64,000 nt of DNA from Terriglobia bacterium (GCA_020073015.1 JAIQFZ010000008.1:1-64000), one strand, 5' to 3'. Positions 27,040 to 35,709 are shown, numbered from the stretch's first letter. Translations and numbers: made by a program. Notes: generated by a model from the sequence alone, not told the origin.

Positions 27040-28347
27040 TCATTTCAGGAGCACGACCGAATATCCGCCAATCACATCTGATCCCACTCTTTGCCTGATG
27101 CGCAGAACATGCGCTTCGTGTTTTTGCAGATCTGCTGTCGCGTGAAAATTGATTCTCAGCGGATCGCAGCCTCTGTGGAAGCGTTCACGCCGCTTCAATA
27201 AATGCGGACGGCACTCTGACGCAACGTGCTCGAGCGTAATGCTGCGCGCGTTGACCACTGTCGGCGGTAGTAATCCAGCGACCACTTGTGCAGCCGGAGT
27301 GCGATAGTCTGTAATTCGCTTGCCAGCGTAAAGCTGGAGCCACTCCATGTTCGCAGGTCCTTCCACCTCCACCTCAACCTCAGCTTCGGAAGGGGCATCT
27401 GCATATCCTAGGTTGAGCGCGAGATCAATGCTTGCGGGTGATGCCGCCTCGACCACTGAGATATTGCGTTGCGCCACATGTCGGTCCGCGGAAGCGCTGA
27501 ACTGATTTACCGGTACTGAATCAAGAATCGGTTCGAAAGCACGGACGACGAGACACTCATGGCCGTTGTTCTCAATACGTGGAATCCATGTCTCTGGACA
27601 GCGTACGATGGCATGCGAACCTCGGGTGAGCCATCTGCCATACGAGGCGTGAACTTCATGCCAGGCTGAGTCGATGGTGAATCGGTTTCCTAGATCAACC
27701 CACGCCGCACCAATCAGATTGGCGTCGGCACGCGTGATCCCCAGGCTTGGATTGAACCAGTAGAATTCCACACGCACCCGATAGGCGGGGGCTTTCCCGA
27801 GATTCCACACATGTGCGTAAAGCGTATTGGCGATGTTGGCTTTTGCGATGCCCCCGGTTGTCGGTGGCATCAGCGGCGCTGAATCGGCATCGAGATTCGG
27901 AGCCACAAAAATGTCTGGTGATTCCCAGAAAACACCGCTGAATGGTCGATTACCACGATCCGCTGAAGCCGCGCGCACGAGCAGAAATGGAAGGTACTCG
28001 TCTTTGCGCGGGCCGAAAGTTGGACCATTGCGGTTGATGTCCCCAATCTTTCCTCGGAACCAGGGAACCTCGCCAGGATCACCGGGCTTCGGCTTGCCAA
28101 CTTTCCACGGAGGTAGATCCGATGTCTTGGGACGTGGAGGCGGATCATCCTGCGGAACATCCACCATCCCCGGTTGCGGTTTGGCCGGAGGCGGAGGACA
28201 GCACACTTGCTTAGGCGGCTTGGGTGGTCCGCACTCATTGTGCGGTGGCACAATTGGTTTGCCACAATCGCAAGTCAGCGAAACATGGAGTGCAATTTCC
28301 CCATGGCACTGGCAGGAGCACTTATGTCGCGGCAGCTGAGTTTTCAT
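27040..28347 (-). CDS. Cys-rich/proline-rich hypothetical protein with CARDB-like domain
   Basis: 435 residues, start overlapping the upstream stop (ATGA), with AGGAGG nine bases before. The first 60 residues hold a dense Cys/His cluster (HKCSCQCHGEIALH, TCDCGKPI, HNECGPP, QVCCPPPP), likely a metal site, then a Pro/Lys/Asp linker to about residue 95. Residues about 130-300 look like a CARDB/adhesion beta-sandwich (NTLYAHVWNLGKAPAYRVRVEFYWF, WVDLGNRFTI, HAIVRCPETW). The C-terminal part is beta-rich too. There is no signal peptide, unlike its downstream neighbours. Its function is probably tied to the phospholipase-like partner with which it is co-translated. Not recognised as a named family. 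Confidence 0.6.
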   Translation of the reverse strand: MKTQLPRHKCSCQCHGEIALHVSLTCDCGKPIVPPHNECGPPKPPKQVCCPPPPAKPQPGMVDVPQDDPPPRPKTSDLPPWKVGKPKPGDPGEVPWFRGKIGDINRNGPTFGPRKDEYLPFLLVRAASADRGNRPFSGVFWESPDIFVAPNLDADSAPLMPPTTGGIAKANIANTLYAHVWNLGKAPAYRVRVEFYWFNPSLGITRADANLIGAAWVDLGNRFTIDSAWHEVHASYGRWLTRGSHAIVRCPETWIPRIENNGHECLVVRAFEPILDSVPVNQFSASADRHVAQRNISVVEAASPASIDLALNLGYADAPSEAEVEVEVEGPANMEWLQLYAGKRITDYRTPAAQVVAGLLPPTVVNARSITLEHVASECRPHLLKRRERFHRGCDPLRINFHATADLQKHEAHVLRIRQRVGSDVIGGYSVVLLK

Positions 28348-30569
28348 TGTCGCTTCCTCCTGGGGCGGCGACGCCTCGGTGACCTGGCAATTCCCACCAC
28401 GGGCGGTCGCCCGTTTTCACCCTGCTCGATACAACCCGGATCCTGCCCACCTGGGGCGACCCAGTGGACTTGTAACGGTGCATTCGGGTTCCAGTTAGGA
28501 GGCGCCGCCGGATCCAAGCTCTGATCTGACTGTGACGGCCAGGTGCAAGGTTGGTTGAACCTAAAGCCTTCGGGATCCGGTTGCGCTGGGGTCGCTGGTG
28601 TGTCCGGTTTTCGATTCCAGTCCCAGCAGTGGTACCCATAGCCGCGGTCCGAGTCCAGATTCCACTCGACCACCGGAACCTCTCCTCCGCGCTGCTTCGG
28701 TGAACGGGATTCCAACCATATCAGGTATTCCGAAAACGCCACCGCATCCCCAAGATGGTTGTGTGGTTGTACGTCCAATCCCGTTACATCGGCATCGTGC
28801 GGTGTAGCCGCAGCCTCGAATCGATCGCGCAGCGAAGGATCTGTGCCAGTGCCGGCAAACAGCACTGCAGGTGAAACCAGGGCGGGATGTGGCCCGGCCG
28901 TGGTCAGCGGCAACTCAACGGGCAGCTCAGGTGGAGGTGGAGGATAGTCCCAGGGATGGTGAAATTCATCGCCAGGGTGTGCGTGCGGATAATTCGGATC
29001 TCGGAAAGTTTGATTAGACTCAGGTGCCTGATCCAGAATCCCGCCGAATATATCGCCGATGCTCGCCAGAAGCGTCTGAAAGCTCTGCGGGTTGGTAAGG
29101 CCGATGTGGACCAGCGTTGTGGCTATTTCGTCCTCCATTGGCAACATGTAACCCGTCATCACCAATACGGACCGGAAAGCCTGCAGCATGTGGAACAGCG
29201 GTAGCTCCAGAGCGTAATACAGGCCGAGACGCAACGGATAGGTGACGAGATCAGCAAGAATCGCCCAAGGCAGCGTCGCGAGGTAGGCAGCGACTTCGGC
29301 AATGTATGCGATGACCGCGATAACCGACAGGATGAAATCCAACAGATCATCCCAGAAGCTCCCACCGTCATCACCTCCGCCTCCAGGAGCCTCGTCGCCG
29401 GCAGGATCCGAGAGGGTGGGGAAGTCGAGATTGGGGAACACATCCGGAGGTTCGGGTGGCTCGTGCGCGAAGCCGTCCACAGTGGCCAGCTTCAAATAAC
29501 GGAAGAAGAGCCGGTAGGCCTCTGCGATCAGATCGGCGGACGGACGGCCATCGTTGTCACGAAGAATTCTCGGATGCTTTCCGTCCTGGTAGAAAACGTC
29601 GATCATCGACTGCAGCAGAATGTCGGGGATTGGATCCGCAAGGTCAGAATCGATGTCCAGCAGTCGCTTGCGTTCCCAGTTCTCTCGCATCGTCTTGCCC
29701 GTCGGATAAGAGGGGCGCATCACTGGCGCAGTGCCTCCTTCCTGGAACGCGATGTCGTAGTACAGTGCCGATTCGGTGAGTTGCGGGTAGTTGTCGCCCA
29801 GTCTGGGCCCAGCGCTATCGCGCAAGTACCAGAAAGCATCCATGTGGTTTTCCACCAGGTGGTGCCGCTGCCAATGCAGCCGAAAAGGGCCGCCGGAGAT
29901 CGAATTCACGAAGGCGTGTCCGGTGACATCCGTGCCAATGTGCGTGATATAGCCAAGGGCATACGCACGGGCTTCATCGCTATCTGCGGCGTCGGCATTT
30001 TTCCAGATAGCACGCGCGAACTGGCCGGTGTCTCGATAGTGCAGCATGTCCGACCAGAAGTAGGCTTGTTCATCGAACCCCTGATTGAGACCGAGGGAAA
30101 AAAAGCTCCACCAGTCGGCTTGCTGGGTTACAAAATCCTCCAGAGCCGTGATGAGAATGCTGCTTAGCTCGCCGGTAATATCGCCAACCGTCTCCGACAG
30201 TCCGCCGGTTAACCGGCTTATCTCTTCCCCGGTATCTTCGCTGATCGGACCCAAGTAATGCTCCCATTTCGAAATGTATGGGTCGACGGCGTCATACAAG
30301 CCTTCCAGAAAATCAAGCACGGTAATCAGGACGCTCGAGATGCTGACGCCATGCTGGTCGCGAAAATCCGGCAAAAAGAAGAAAAGATCGGGGCCGATTG
30401 CACCGAGAGCGGCAAAATTAGGGTGCGCATTCATAAGACTTGCCAGTTGCTTCGGATCTGGCCCGAGCCATTCTGGATTGATACGTTCGCTACCCTTGGG
30501 CCGGAAACCGCGAGCCAACCCCGCGGCGGTGTGTCGCATTGAACTGATGTGGATATAGGGGCCGGGCAT
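28344..30569 (-). CDS. zinc-dependent phospholipase C-like protein with membrane insert, 741 aa
   Basis: ATG 30569 has AAGGAGG five bases upstream. The N-terminal 290 residues match the Zn-dependent phospholipase C/S1-P1-like fold by motif: PYIHISSMRHTAAG, HPNFAALGAIGPDLFFFLPD, ALGYITHIGTDVTGHAFVN (HxxxDxxxH), RHHLVENHMD (HxxxE). These supply the His/Asp/Glu ligands of a multi-zinc centre. After a Gly/Asp linker (about 400-415) come one or two hydrophobic segments (LLDFILSVIAVIAYIAEVAAYLATLPWAILADLVTYPL). A long Pro/Asp-rich C-terminal region ends with a basic tail RSPRRRRPRRKRQ. No N-terminal signal peptide. Secreted family members cleave phosphatidylcholine; here the extra regions and lack of a signal are unusual. 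First gene of the block. Confidence 0.7.
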   Translation of the reverse strand: MPGPYIHISSMRHTAAGLARGFRPKGSERINPEWLGPDPKQLASLMNAHPNFAALGAIGPDLFFFLPDFRDQHGVSISSVLITVLDFLEGLYDAVDPYISKWEHYLGPISEDTGEEISRLTGGLSETVGDITGELSSILITALEDFVTQQADWWSFFSLGLNQGFDEQAYFWSDMLHYRDTGQFARAIWKNADAADSDEARAYALGYITHIGTDVTGHAFVNSISGGPFRLHWQRHHLVENHMDAFWYLRDSAGPRLGDNYPQLTESALYYDIAFQEGGTAPVMRPSYPTGKTMRENWERKRLLDIDSDLADPIPDILLQSMIDVFYQDGKHPRILRDNDGRPSADLIAEAYRLFFRYLKLATVDGFAHEPPEPPDVFPNLDFPTLSDPAGDEAPGGGGDDGGSFWDDLLDFILSVIAVIAYIAEVAAYLATLPWAILADLVTYPLRLGLYYALELPLFHMLQAFRSVLVMTGYMLPMEDEIATTLVHIGLTNPQSFQTLLASIGDIFGGILDQAPESNQTFRDPNYPHAHPGDEFHHPWDYPPPPPELPVELPLTTAGPHPALVSPAVLFAGTGTDPSLRDRFEAAATPHDADVTGLDVQPHNHLGDAVAFSEYLIWLESRSPKQRGGEVPVVEWNLDSDRGYGYHCWDWNRKPDTPATPAQPDPEGFRFNQPCTWPSQSDQSLDPAAPPNWNPNAPLQVHWVAPGGQDPGCIEQGENGRPPVVGIARSPRRRRPRRKRQ

Positions 30570-31023
30570 GTTGGCCTCCTTACTGCTTATACGAGTGGGC
30601 GCTTACCAAAGATGGCAGTCGCAACTTCGGGGAAGAACGTGGTTACCCAGCTAGAACAATCGGGTGAAGGGAAGAAAAGCCAGATTCAATTGCTCCAGCG
30701 AGAGCAAAATACTCCATTCGAGGATTTTGTCAAGTCCTAAATTCCGTTGCTCCGAAAAACAGAGCTACATCAAGGCCCGTCACTCGGGCAATAACATTTA
30801 TCAAGCAAGCGGAGAGAGGGTTCGAGTGAGCTGTGAGTACATTCGACTCGATTCGATTAAGGGCTGATGCATCTGGGACCCAACGACCCGACGAGCGAGA
30901 TCGGAGAGCGCTACCTGGATACGTTTGGAGGAATCATGCGCGATTCAATCGAGTACATCCTCCTCGTAAAGCGTAGCGTGTGGCAGTGCGCTCGACCTTG
31001 TAGTCGGGCGTACCGTCACCGCG
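30570..31023. other. 454-base region upstream of divergent genes, no gene recognised
   Basis: Lies between the minus-strand phospholipase-like gene and the plus-strand recombinase remnant. It is somewhat A/T-richer than its surroundings, holds only short incoherent frames, and should carry the promoter of the 30.6-22.9 kb block. No certain promoter hexamers were found. Confidence 0.4.
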
Positions 31024-31128
31024 ATGAGCAGCAAAGGACCGCAACCTGCCATCTGTCCCACGTGCGGCCACAGCATGAAACTGATTGATACCTATTTTCA
31101 ACCGCAACCGGAGGTTCACCGACAATGA
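31024..31128 (+). CDS. 34-residue CPTC zinc-ribbon-like peptide
   Basis: ATG 31024 opens MSSKGPQPAICPTCGHSMKL, then IDTYFQPQPEVHRQ, stopping at TGA 31126-31128, which overlaps the recombinase ATG (ATGA). A CPxCG knuckle in so short a frame, directly coupled to a resolvase-type gene, suggests a real small partner or a relic of one. There is no clear ribosome site. Low confidence because of its length. Confidence 0.35.
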   Translation: MSSKGPQPAICPTCGHSMKLIDTYFQPQPEVHRQ

Positions 31129-31674
31129 AGAGAGCACTTGGTTACATTCGCGTCAGCAGCAAGGTACAGGCTAGGGACGGCAACGGGTTGCTTGACCAAG
31201 CCGACGCTATCAAAGCGTGGGCGGAACATAACGGCTACGAGATTGTGCAGTGGTTTGAGGATGCGGGCGTATCGGGGGAACTGCCGTGGGACAAACGGCC
31301 CGCGATGCGTGCGCTAGTCGAACGTCTGGCGGTGAACGGGATTGATGCGGTGCTAGTTCACCAGTACGGTGGATGGTGTCCTGACGGATGTGGAAGGTGA
31401 TGAGTTCAAGTCCGCTGACGCTGAGCTTGTGCGTACCATCAAGCAAGGCATCGTCCGCGCTGAAAAACGAAAGCTGGTCGCACGCATGAAGCTCGGACGG
31501 ATGCGGGCGAAGGCGGAAGGGCGGCGCATCTGCGGGGAATACTTCTACGGGACTGACCGGCGTCGGCCCGAAGAGGTTGCAACGCTCGCACGGATGCGTC
31601 AGCTACCCGACTTAAGGTACGCAACTGTAGTTTCGATTTTGCGCCGCAGACTCGGGTCGGCCCCGGATAGGTAG
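31125..31674 (+). pseudogene. serine recombinase with internal deletion and frameshift
   Basis: The first frame (31125-31400) is a good resolvase N-terminus: ALGYIRVSSKVQARDGNGLLDQ with the nucleophile Ser11, EDAGVSGELPWDKRPAMRALVE and GIDAVLVHQ. It then loses the expected DRLAR segment and runs out of frame. A second frame (from about 31365) resumes at DVEGDEFKSADAELVRTIKQG, then AEKRKLVARMKLGRMRAKAEGRR (the long helix E) and stops at 31674 without the large DNA-binding domain. GGAGG lies ten bases before the ATG. The enzyme is inactive. Its last 76 bases lie antisense to the end of the next gene. Confidence 0.75.
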
Positions 31675-32546
31675 CCGTTGATCAAAGCGACCGCAGAGCT
31701 CTCTTCCGACTCGCTGAGCAATCTTCTCAATTTCAACGCGTAGAAGGCATTGACGACTTGGTATTGGACATGCAGCTTGCGGAGGTTGTGCGCGACCTTC
31801 AGCAACAGCGTTCCATCACCCAACTGCGAATTTGCGACGATCGCGAGGACCAGGGCAAGCACCCACGCCTCGCTGGCGCCCGCTTGGATTCTGGAAAGAA
31901 TATGATTGCGTTGGTCTCCCGCCTGCAACAGGAAGGCGCTCATACGGCTGGCAACCTGGTTCTTGAGGGCTAGGCGCTTCCTGTCGTCCACCTCCTTAAT
32001 CTCGTCGTATTCCTTCACCAGCGCTTCCAGCGAGGACACCCCCGGGGCGGCCGCGCCAGCAAGCTTCATATGCGCCGCGGTGGTGACACCGGCGATGCTG
32101 GTCTCTAGCACCTCCGCCGTGGTTTCAGCCTGCTGCATCAGACGTTTCTCTGAGGACTCGGCCCGCTTCGCAACCTCTCCGACGATGGCATCAGTGATCT
32201 TCTCGGAGAGAGCCGGCAGCAGCCTGCGACTTCCGAAGCCCGCTAAGGCCCCGAAGGACATAAGGCGAATCCAACTCGGGATGTCGAGCAGCGCTCCACC
32301 TGCGGAACCCGGCGTGGCGACTGTCGTCGCGAAGAATTGCTGGTTCAGGACGGCCAAACCTACGACCAGGGCCGCCAGCGCCCCGATCATGCCAATCACC
32401 AAATCCGCAACAAAGCCAAGATCCAGTTGGCGTGTGGCGGCGTCCCAGGTTGGAATGCGCAAGCGGCCTTTCTCCGTCAGCAGCGCTTGCGCTAAACCTC
32501 CCAGCGCTCCCGCCAAGACCAACAGAATCGTCGCCCAAGTATTCAA
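31599..32546 (-). CDS. membrane protein of unknown function, TTG start
   Basis: 315 residues. The start is TTG at 32546, with AAGGTGG six bases upstream. An N-terminal hydrophobic helix (TWATILLVLAGALGGLAQALL), a second pair (FVADLVIGMIGALAALVVGLAVL) and a third weak one (IRLMSFGALAGFGSRRLLPAL) give about three membrane passes. A long helical, probably coiled cytoplasmic part follows (EKITDAIVGEVAKRAESSEKRLMQQ), then a TPR-like helical end (KVAHNLRKLHVQYQVVNAFYALKLRRLL). No named family recognised. It follows the papain-like peptidase gene by 70 bases in the same direction, so the two likely act together. Confidence 0.65.
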   Translation of the reverse strand: MNTWATILLVLAGALGGLAQALLTEKGRLRIPTWDAATRQLDLGFVADLVIGMIGALAALVVGLAVLNQQFFATTVATPGSAGGALLDIPSWIRLMSFGALAGFGSRRLLPALSEKITDAIVGEVAKRAESSEKRLMQQAETTAEVLETSIAGVTTAAHMKLAGAAAPGVSSLEALVKEYDEIKEVDDRKRLALKNQVASRMSAFLLQAGDQRNHILSRIQAGASEAWVLALVLAIVANSQLGDGTLLLKVAHNLRKLHVQYQVVNAFYALKLRRLLSESEESSAVALINGYLSGADPSLRRKIETTVAYLKSGS

Positions 32547-32616
32547 GGTGCACCACCTTAGAGAGAGGGCGGCTGGTGGGCCGCCCTCGTTTTATCCGTT
32601 GCAACGGACGAGTTCG

Positions 32617-33639
32617 CTAGGGTGTGACCTGGAGGCCGAATTGTTTCGTTTCGATCCAGTTCATGCCCAGTAACGACCAGAAGTCGTCGGCGAACTGCGA
32701 CAGAACATAGTCATACGGCAACCATCCATAACCGGCGTTGCCCCAGCTGGTTCCCCACGAGTTGCGGATGAGCAGGGCACCGGTCGTGGTTTTCTTCGAG
32801 ACAAGGTTGGTGATTTTGATTTTGTCGTCGTAGCCCACTGCGACGATGGCGTGTCCGGCAAACGCTTTCTCGCCCGGAGCTGGATACGGGAAAGCGCCCT
32901 TCACGTCTGCTTGTGTGTAGGACGGGAAAACGTAGAAGCCAAACATGCTGGGGATGTAGGCGGCCAGGTACGTCTTCACATTGTTGAGCAGGGTCGGCGG
33001 CGGGACGGGCGTCCCAAACGGGTCATGGCAAATGTACTTCATGGCCTCGAAGTGCTCTGCGACCTCATAGATGAACGCTCCGGGTTCCACATCAAACGTT
33101 CGCTCGCCTGAAACCCCGGGCTGATCCCGATCGGTGTAAGGCCAATAGGTCTCAGGCGGAACACCGAACATGGCCAGTGCGCCCATCGTGGTACGGATAT
33201 AGGCACCGGTATCCCCCACCCAGCCCAACAGGTCACGAGTGGTCTTGTAAACGAATAGCCGGGAGCCATCGATGTACTTATTGAAAGCACGTCGTTCGAA
33301 GTACTCGACAATTCCCACCGCGGCGTTCGCCGTGCAGGAGCCGAGCATCCGCTGGTCTTCAATGGGAGAGCACCACGGCCGCAGATCCACCTGCACAGGC
33401 AGGGTGAGCTTGGCTGCCTTTCTGGCCTTGGTGATGCCCAGTTTCTCGATCATCTGCGCCACTTCAGGATGTTCCTCGGTGTAGTCCCGCGTATCGGGAA
33501 GCTCGGGGAGCCAACCGGTTCCTACAAGTTGTCCGGTTTCTGCGAGCTGCACATATCCAAACGGAGGAATCGGCTTAAGTGGCATCCTCACTTCTCTTTC
33601 TTCACGCACAAGCTTCGGCAATGGCATTACAGCTGCCAT
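32617..33639 (-). CDS. papain-family (C1) cysteine peptidase
   Basis: 340 residues. ATG 33639 has AAGGAG seven bases upstream. The catalytic set is complete: Gln96 (IEDQ) and Cys102 (MLGSCTANA) on the first helix, His263 (AFAGHAIVAVGYDD) and Asn293 (IRNSWGTSWGNAGYGWLPYDY). An 80-residue N-terminal segment could be a pro-region or an adaptor; there is no signal peptide. Insertions between residues 160 and 255 (DQPGVSGERTFDVEPG; LLNNVKTYLAAYIPSMFGFYV) are typical of bacterial C1A-like peptidases. It probably works inside the cell or reaches the outside by a non-Sec route. Partner: the membrane protein encoded just downstream. Confidence 0.85.
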   Translation of the reverse strand: MAAVMPLPKLVREEREVRMPLKPIPPFGYVQLAETGQLVGTGWLPELPDTRDYTEEHPEVAQMIEKLGITKARKAAKLTLPVQVDLRPWCSPIEDQRMLGSCTANAAVGIVEYFERRAFNKYIDGSRLFVYKTTRDLLGWVGDTGAYIRTTMGALAMFGVPPETYWPYTDRDQPGVSGERTFDVEPGAFIYEVAEHFEAMKYICHDPFGTPVPPPTLLNNVKTYLAAYIPSMFGFYVFPSYTQADVKGAFPYPAPGEKAFAGHAIVAVGYDDKIKITNLVSKKTTTGALLIRNSWGTSWGNAGYGWLPYDYVLSQFADDFWSLLGMNWIETKQFGLQVTP

Positions 33640-34059
33640 GGGATTGCTCCTTTCTGGGGGAGATGCTCCTCCAGTCTGTTACCGGTTGGGTTTGTTAAAC
33701 GCGTCGTGTGCGGGCGGAATGAAAGCAGGCAAGGGGAAGTTCTCTCGTTGCGCCTGCCCCGCTTGCATAGCGAAAACCGGATTCACTGCCCGCGAGGTAA
33801 ATCCTCCGCGTGCGGCACCCGGCAGTGTCTGACTCCAAGCCCGAGTACGTAACGCATCTCTGGCTTGCTGTCACTCGGCTTACGCGAGCTTTGGTTTTTC
33901 CTGTACGCGCCCAGATTCGCTCCGAGGATGTCCGAAGTCAACACTATTCACTCTCTATTCGCTCTTTTCGAACGCATCCGGTTCCCAATATGGAACGTTG
34001 AAGAGTTTCCCGGCATCCGAGACACTGGCTCAATTACGCAGCCTCTCTCACCTTGTTCT
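33640..34059. other. 420-base intergenic region
   Basis: Upstream of the papain-like gene. It contains one possible 37-residue plus-strand frame (33719-33832, MKAGKGKFSRCACPACIAKT...) with a CxCPxC motif but no convincing ribosome site. Nothing else is recognisable. Confidence 0.35.
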
Positions 34060-34082
34060 GCAAGGCTCCAAATGGCTCCATT
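34060..34082 (+). repeat. 23-bp direct repeat, right copy
   Basis: Exact match to 14718-14740, same orientation, 19.3 kb away. The bases to its left show weak further similarity to the left copy (TCAATTACGCAG versus TCAATCAGTTACAG). It lies between the papain-like gene and the ArsR gene, where gene content changes from accessory to energy metabolism. Confidence 0.6.
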
Positions 34083-34213
34083 CAGCACCTCGGTGGATCT
34101 CTCCATCGCCAATATGGGCACCCGTCCAGACGTGAAAGAACTTGAGAGCAGATTGGCCGGAAAATGTCTGCTTCCTAGGGTGAGCGGACGATTGAAATGC
34201 CGACAAATTCAGC

Positions 34214-34252
34214 TTGACATCATAAATTGTAATATGCAAATGTATTAATTTA
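34214..34252 (+). promoter_or_regulatory. AT-rich promoter/operator region of the ArsR gene
   Basis: A sharp AT-rich island in GC-rich DNA: TTGACA at 34214-34219, then ATATGCAAATGT at 34232-34243, then TATTAA at 34243-34248, ending at the ATG. AAATT...AATTT arms make it roughly symmetrical, as expected for an ArsR/SmtB operator. No Shine-Dalgarno sequence precedes the ATG, so translation may be leaderless. The best -10 hexamer is ambiguous: spacing from TTGACA to TATTAA is 23 bases. Confidence 0.4.
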
Positions 34253-34591
34253 ATGGTCGAACTGAGTCAATTCAAGGCAGAGTTTTTCAAAGCACTAGCT
34301 CACCCCTTACGAATCAGGATCCTGGACGAGTTGCGCCACGGTGAAGTCGGCGTGAATGAACTCTGCTTGCGCTTGGACGTGGAACAAAGCACGCTATCGC
34401 AGCAATTAGCCGTCCTGAGGACCCGCAGTATTGTTGTGGGCAGGAAAGACGGACAGAGTGTCTTGTATTCGGTTCCCGATCCCGAAATCTTCAAGCTGTT
34501 GGATGTGGCCAAGAAGATTTTTAACAACCATCTGATCGACGTGAAAGACCTGCTGTCGCAGTTGGCCGTCCCTTCTGCCAACAAAGGCTAG
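34253..34591 (+). CDS. ArsR/SmtB-family transcriptional repressor
   Basis: 112 residues with the standard winged helix: FFKALAHPLRIRILDELRHGEVGVNELCLRLDVEQSTLSQQLAVLR carries the recognition helix, and GRKDGQSVLYSVPDPEIFKLL the wing and last helix. The classical metal-site ELCVCDL box is replaced by NELCLRL, keeping a single Cys, so heavy-metal sensing by the alpha-3 site is not supported. In other ArsR proteins redox or small ligands are sensed instead. AT-rich candidate operators lie just upstream and just downstream (34615). Likely autoregulated; it may also control the SulP/complex genes to the right. Confidence 0.85.
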   Translation: MVELSQFKAEFFKALAHPLRIRILDELRHGEVGVNELCLRLDVEQSTLSQQLAVLRTRSIVVGRKDGQSVLYSVPDPEIFKLLDVAKKIFNNHLIDVKDLLSQLAVPSANKG

Positions 34592-34998
34592 GGCGTGTCT
34601 TTTTTTGTGAGTGTATATTCAAATATCGTAATATTAGGTACTTCAGCTGTATTCGCTGGCGACCTATTGTCGATACAAGGCCGGATAGCTTCTTGGTCGG
34701 CACCTCCTGTTTTGCGAGCGGGACTTCCTGGGAAAAAAAGCCCGAGTGTGGTGTCTTCCGGTTCTCTCGCCAGTCCGTTCCAAAGCTTCCGGTACCGTCT
34801 CGCCGGCCGCTTCCGTGGCCATCTCCGATCCTCCACTGGGTCGAGTTTGAACTTCAGTACGGATTTGAGCGGCCGTGCGCGGTATACGTCAAACGGTTGC
34901 AGCGCGATGCGGGCAGGTTCTGATTGACGCGTGGAGCGAGCAGCAGCTGTTCGCCGTGTTGTCACCCGGTTGCTTTGGCTTACTAGGAGGTTTCCGAT
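34592..34998. other. 407-base region with a second AT-rich box
   Basis: A run of seven T lies at 34600-34606, about 18 bases after a GTTGGC/GCCAAC inverted repeat (34561-34582) that sits inside the end of the ArsR gene: a weak candidate terminator. ATATTCAAATAT at 34615-34626 resembles ATATGCAAATGT before arsR (10 of 12 bases). The remaining 370 bases hold no credible gene. Confidence 0.35.
34615..34626. promoter_or_regulatory. second ArsR-type box
   Basis: ATATTCAAATAT within TATATTCAAATATCGTAATA, an AT-rich patch in GC-rich DNA directly after the ArsR gene. Its match to the box before arsR suggests a second operator, possibly for the genes from 34999 onward. Confidence 0.35.
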
Positions 34999-35244
34999 AT
35001 GTACTTTCCCGCAGAACACTTGCTGGACAAGCTGCAAATCTCAGCCCGGGAGTTGAGCAACTTCGAGCACGAGGGGATCGTTAAAGGAATCGCCAAGGCG
35101 GGGCGTGTCTTTTACTCGTCTCGCGATCTGTACCGGCTCAAGGGAATCCTGCTCTTCATGAGTCGTGGTTTGACGCTCGAAGAGGCGCAACGGCGAGTTG
35201 ACCGCCCGGTCGAAGAAAGGTCTGCCGCGGAGAGTCGCGGCTAA
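34999..35244 (+). CDS. small MerR-like helix-turn-helix protein
   Basis: 81 residues. AGGAGG lies eight bases before the ATG. The text LLDKLQISARELSNFEHEGIV...YSSRDLYRLKGILLFMSRGLTLEEAQRRV is the winged-helix half of MerR-type regulators (helix-turn-helix, wing with R-x-Y/F-x-x-x-D, then a helix), as in HspR or CbpM. There is no effector domain or long dimerisation coil. It may be a stand-alone DNA-binding or partner-modulating protein. It shares a transcript with the next gene (15-base gap). Confidence 0.7.
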   Translation: MYFPAEHLLDKLQISARELSNFEHEGIVKGIAKAGRVFYSSRDLYRLKGILLFMSRGLTLEEAQRRVDRPVEERSAAESRG

Positions 35245-35259
35245 AAGCAGAGGATACCG

Positions 35260-35592
35260 ATGCCAGCACAATCGCGGATGAAATCATGGAAACATTCGAT
35301 GAGTCATTCCAATGGCGTGGACCCAAATCATCTCCGGCAGCGTCGAGCGATGGCAGAGAACTTATACACGCTGGCGAATCGGCATCGCGAAAATCACAAT
35401 TACGTCGTGGCCCATGCCCTCTACGGTCGAGCTTTGTCCGTGGCGCAAGAGATCCACACCCCCGAGAATGATGGGAACGTTCTCGTTACCCGAATCCGGA
35501 CAGACCAGCAAGCCGTTTTCGAAATGCTGCGCTCTGGAGAGAGTGATCTAGAGAAACCCCCGCTGGAGAAAGCACAGAAGGTTGGCCAATAG
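35260..35592 (+). CDS. small TPR-like helical protein
   Basis: 110 residues from ATG 35260, with AGAGGA seven bases upstream. The central helices LRQRRAMAENLYTLANRHRENHNYVVAHALYGRALSVAQEI look like a single tetratricopeptide pair, and the rest is charged. Cytoplasmic. It may link the MerR-like protein to another partner. No family name can be given. Confidence 0.6.
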   Translation: MPAQSRMKSWKHSMSHSNGVDPNHLRQRRAMAENLYTLANRHRENHNYVVAHALYGRALSVAQEIHTPENDGNVLVTRIRTDQQAVFEMLRSGESDLEKPPLEKAQKVGQ

Positions 35593-35709
35593 AGTTCGTG
35601 GCTCGACCAAATAATCGAATCACCTCTGCCGTTTGCCACTACACACTATGAAAGTTGCCCAGGGGAGAAAACTCCCATATCCGGAACGACCGACATTAGA
35701 AAAATAACG

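Noticed and set aside
33719-33832. 37-codon frame with CACPAC
   Set aside because: No ribosome site and no context; left as a note on the intergenic region.
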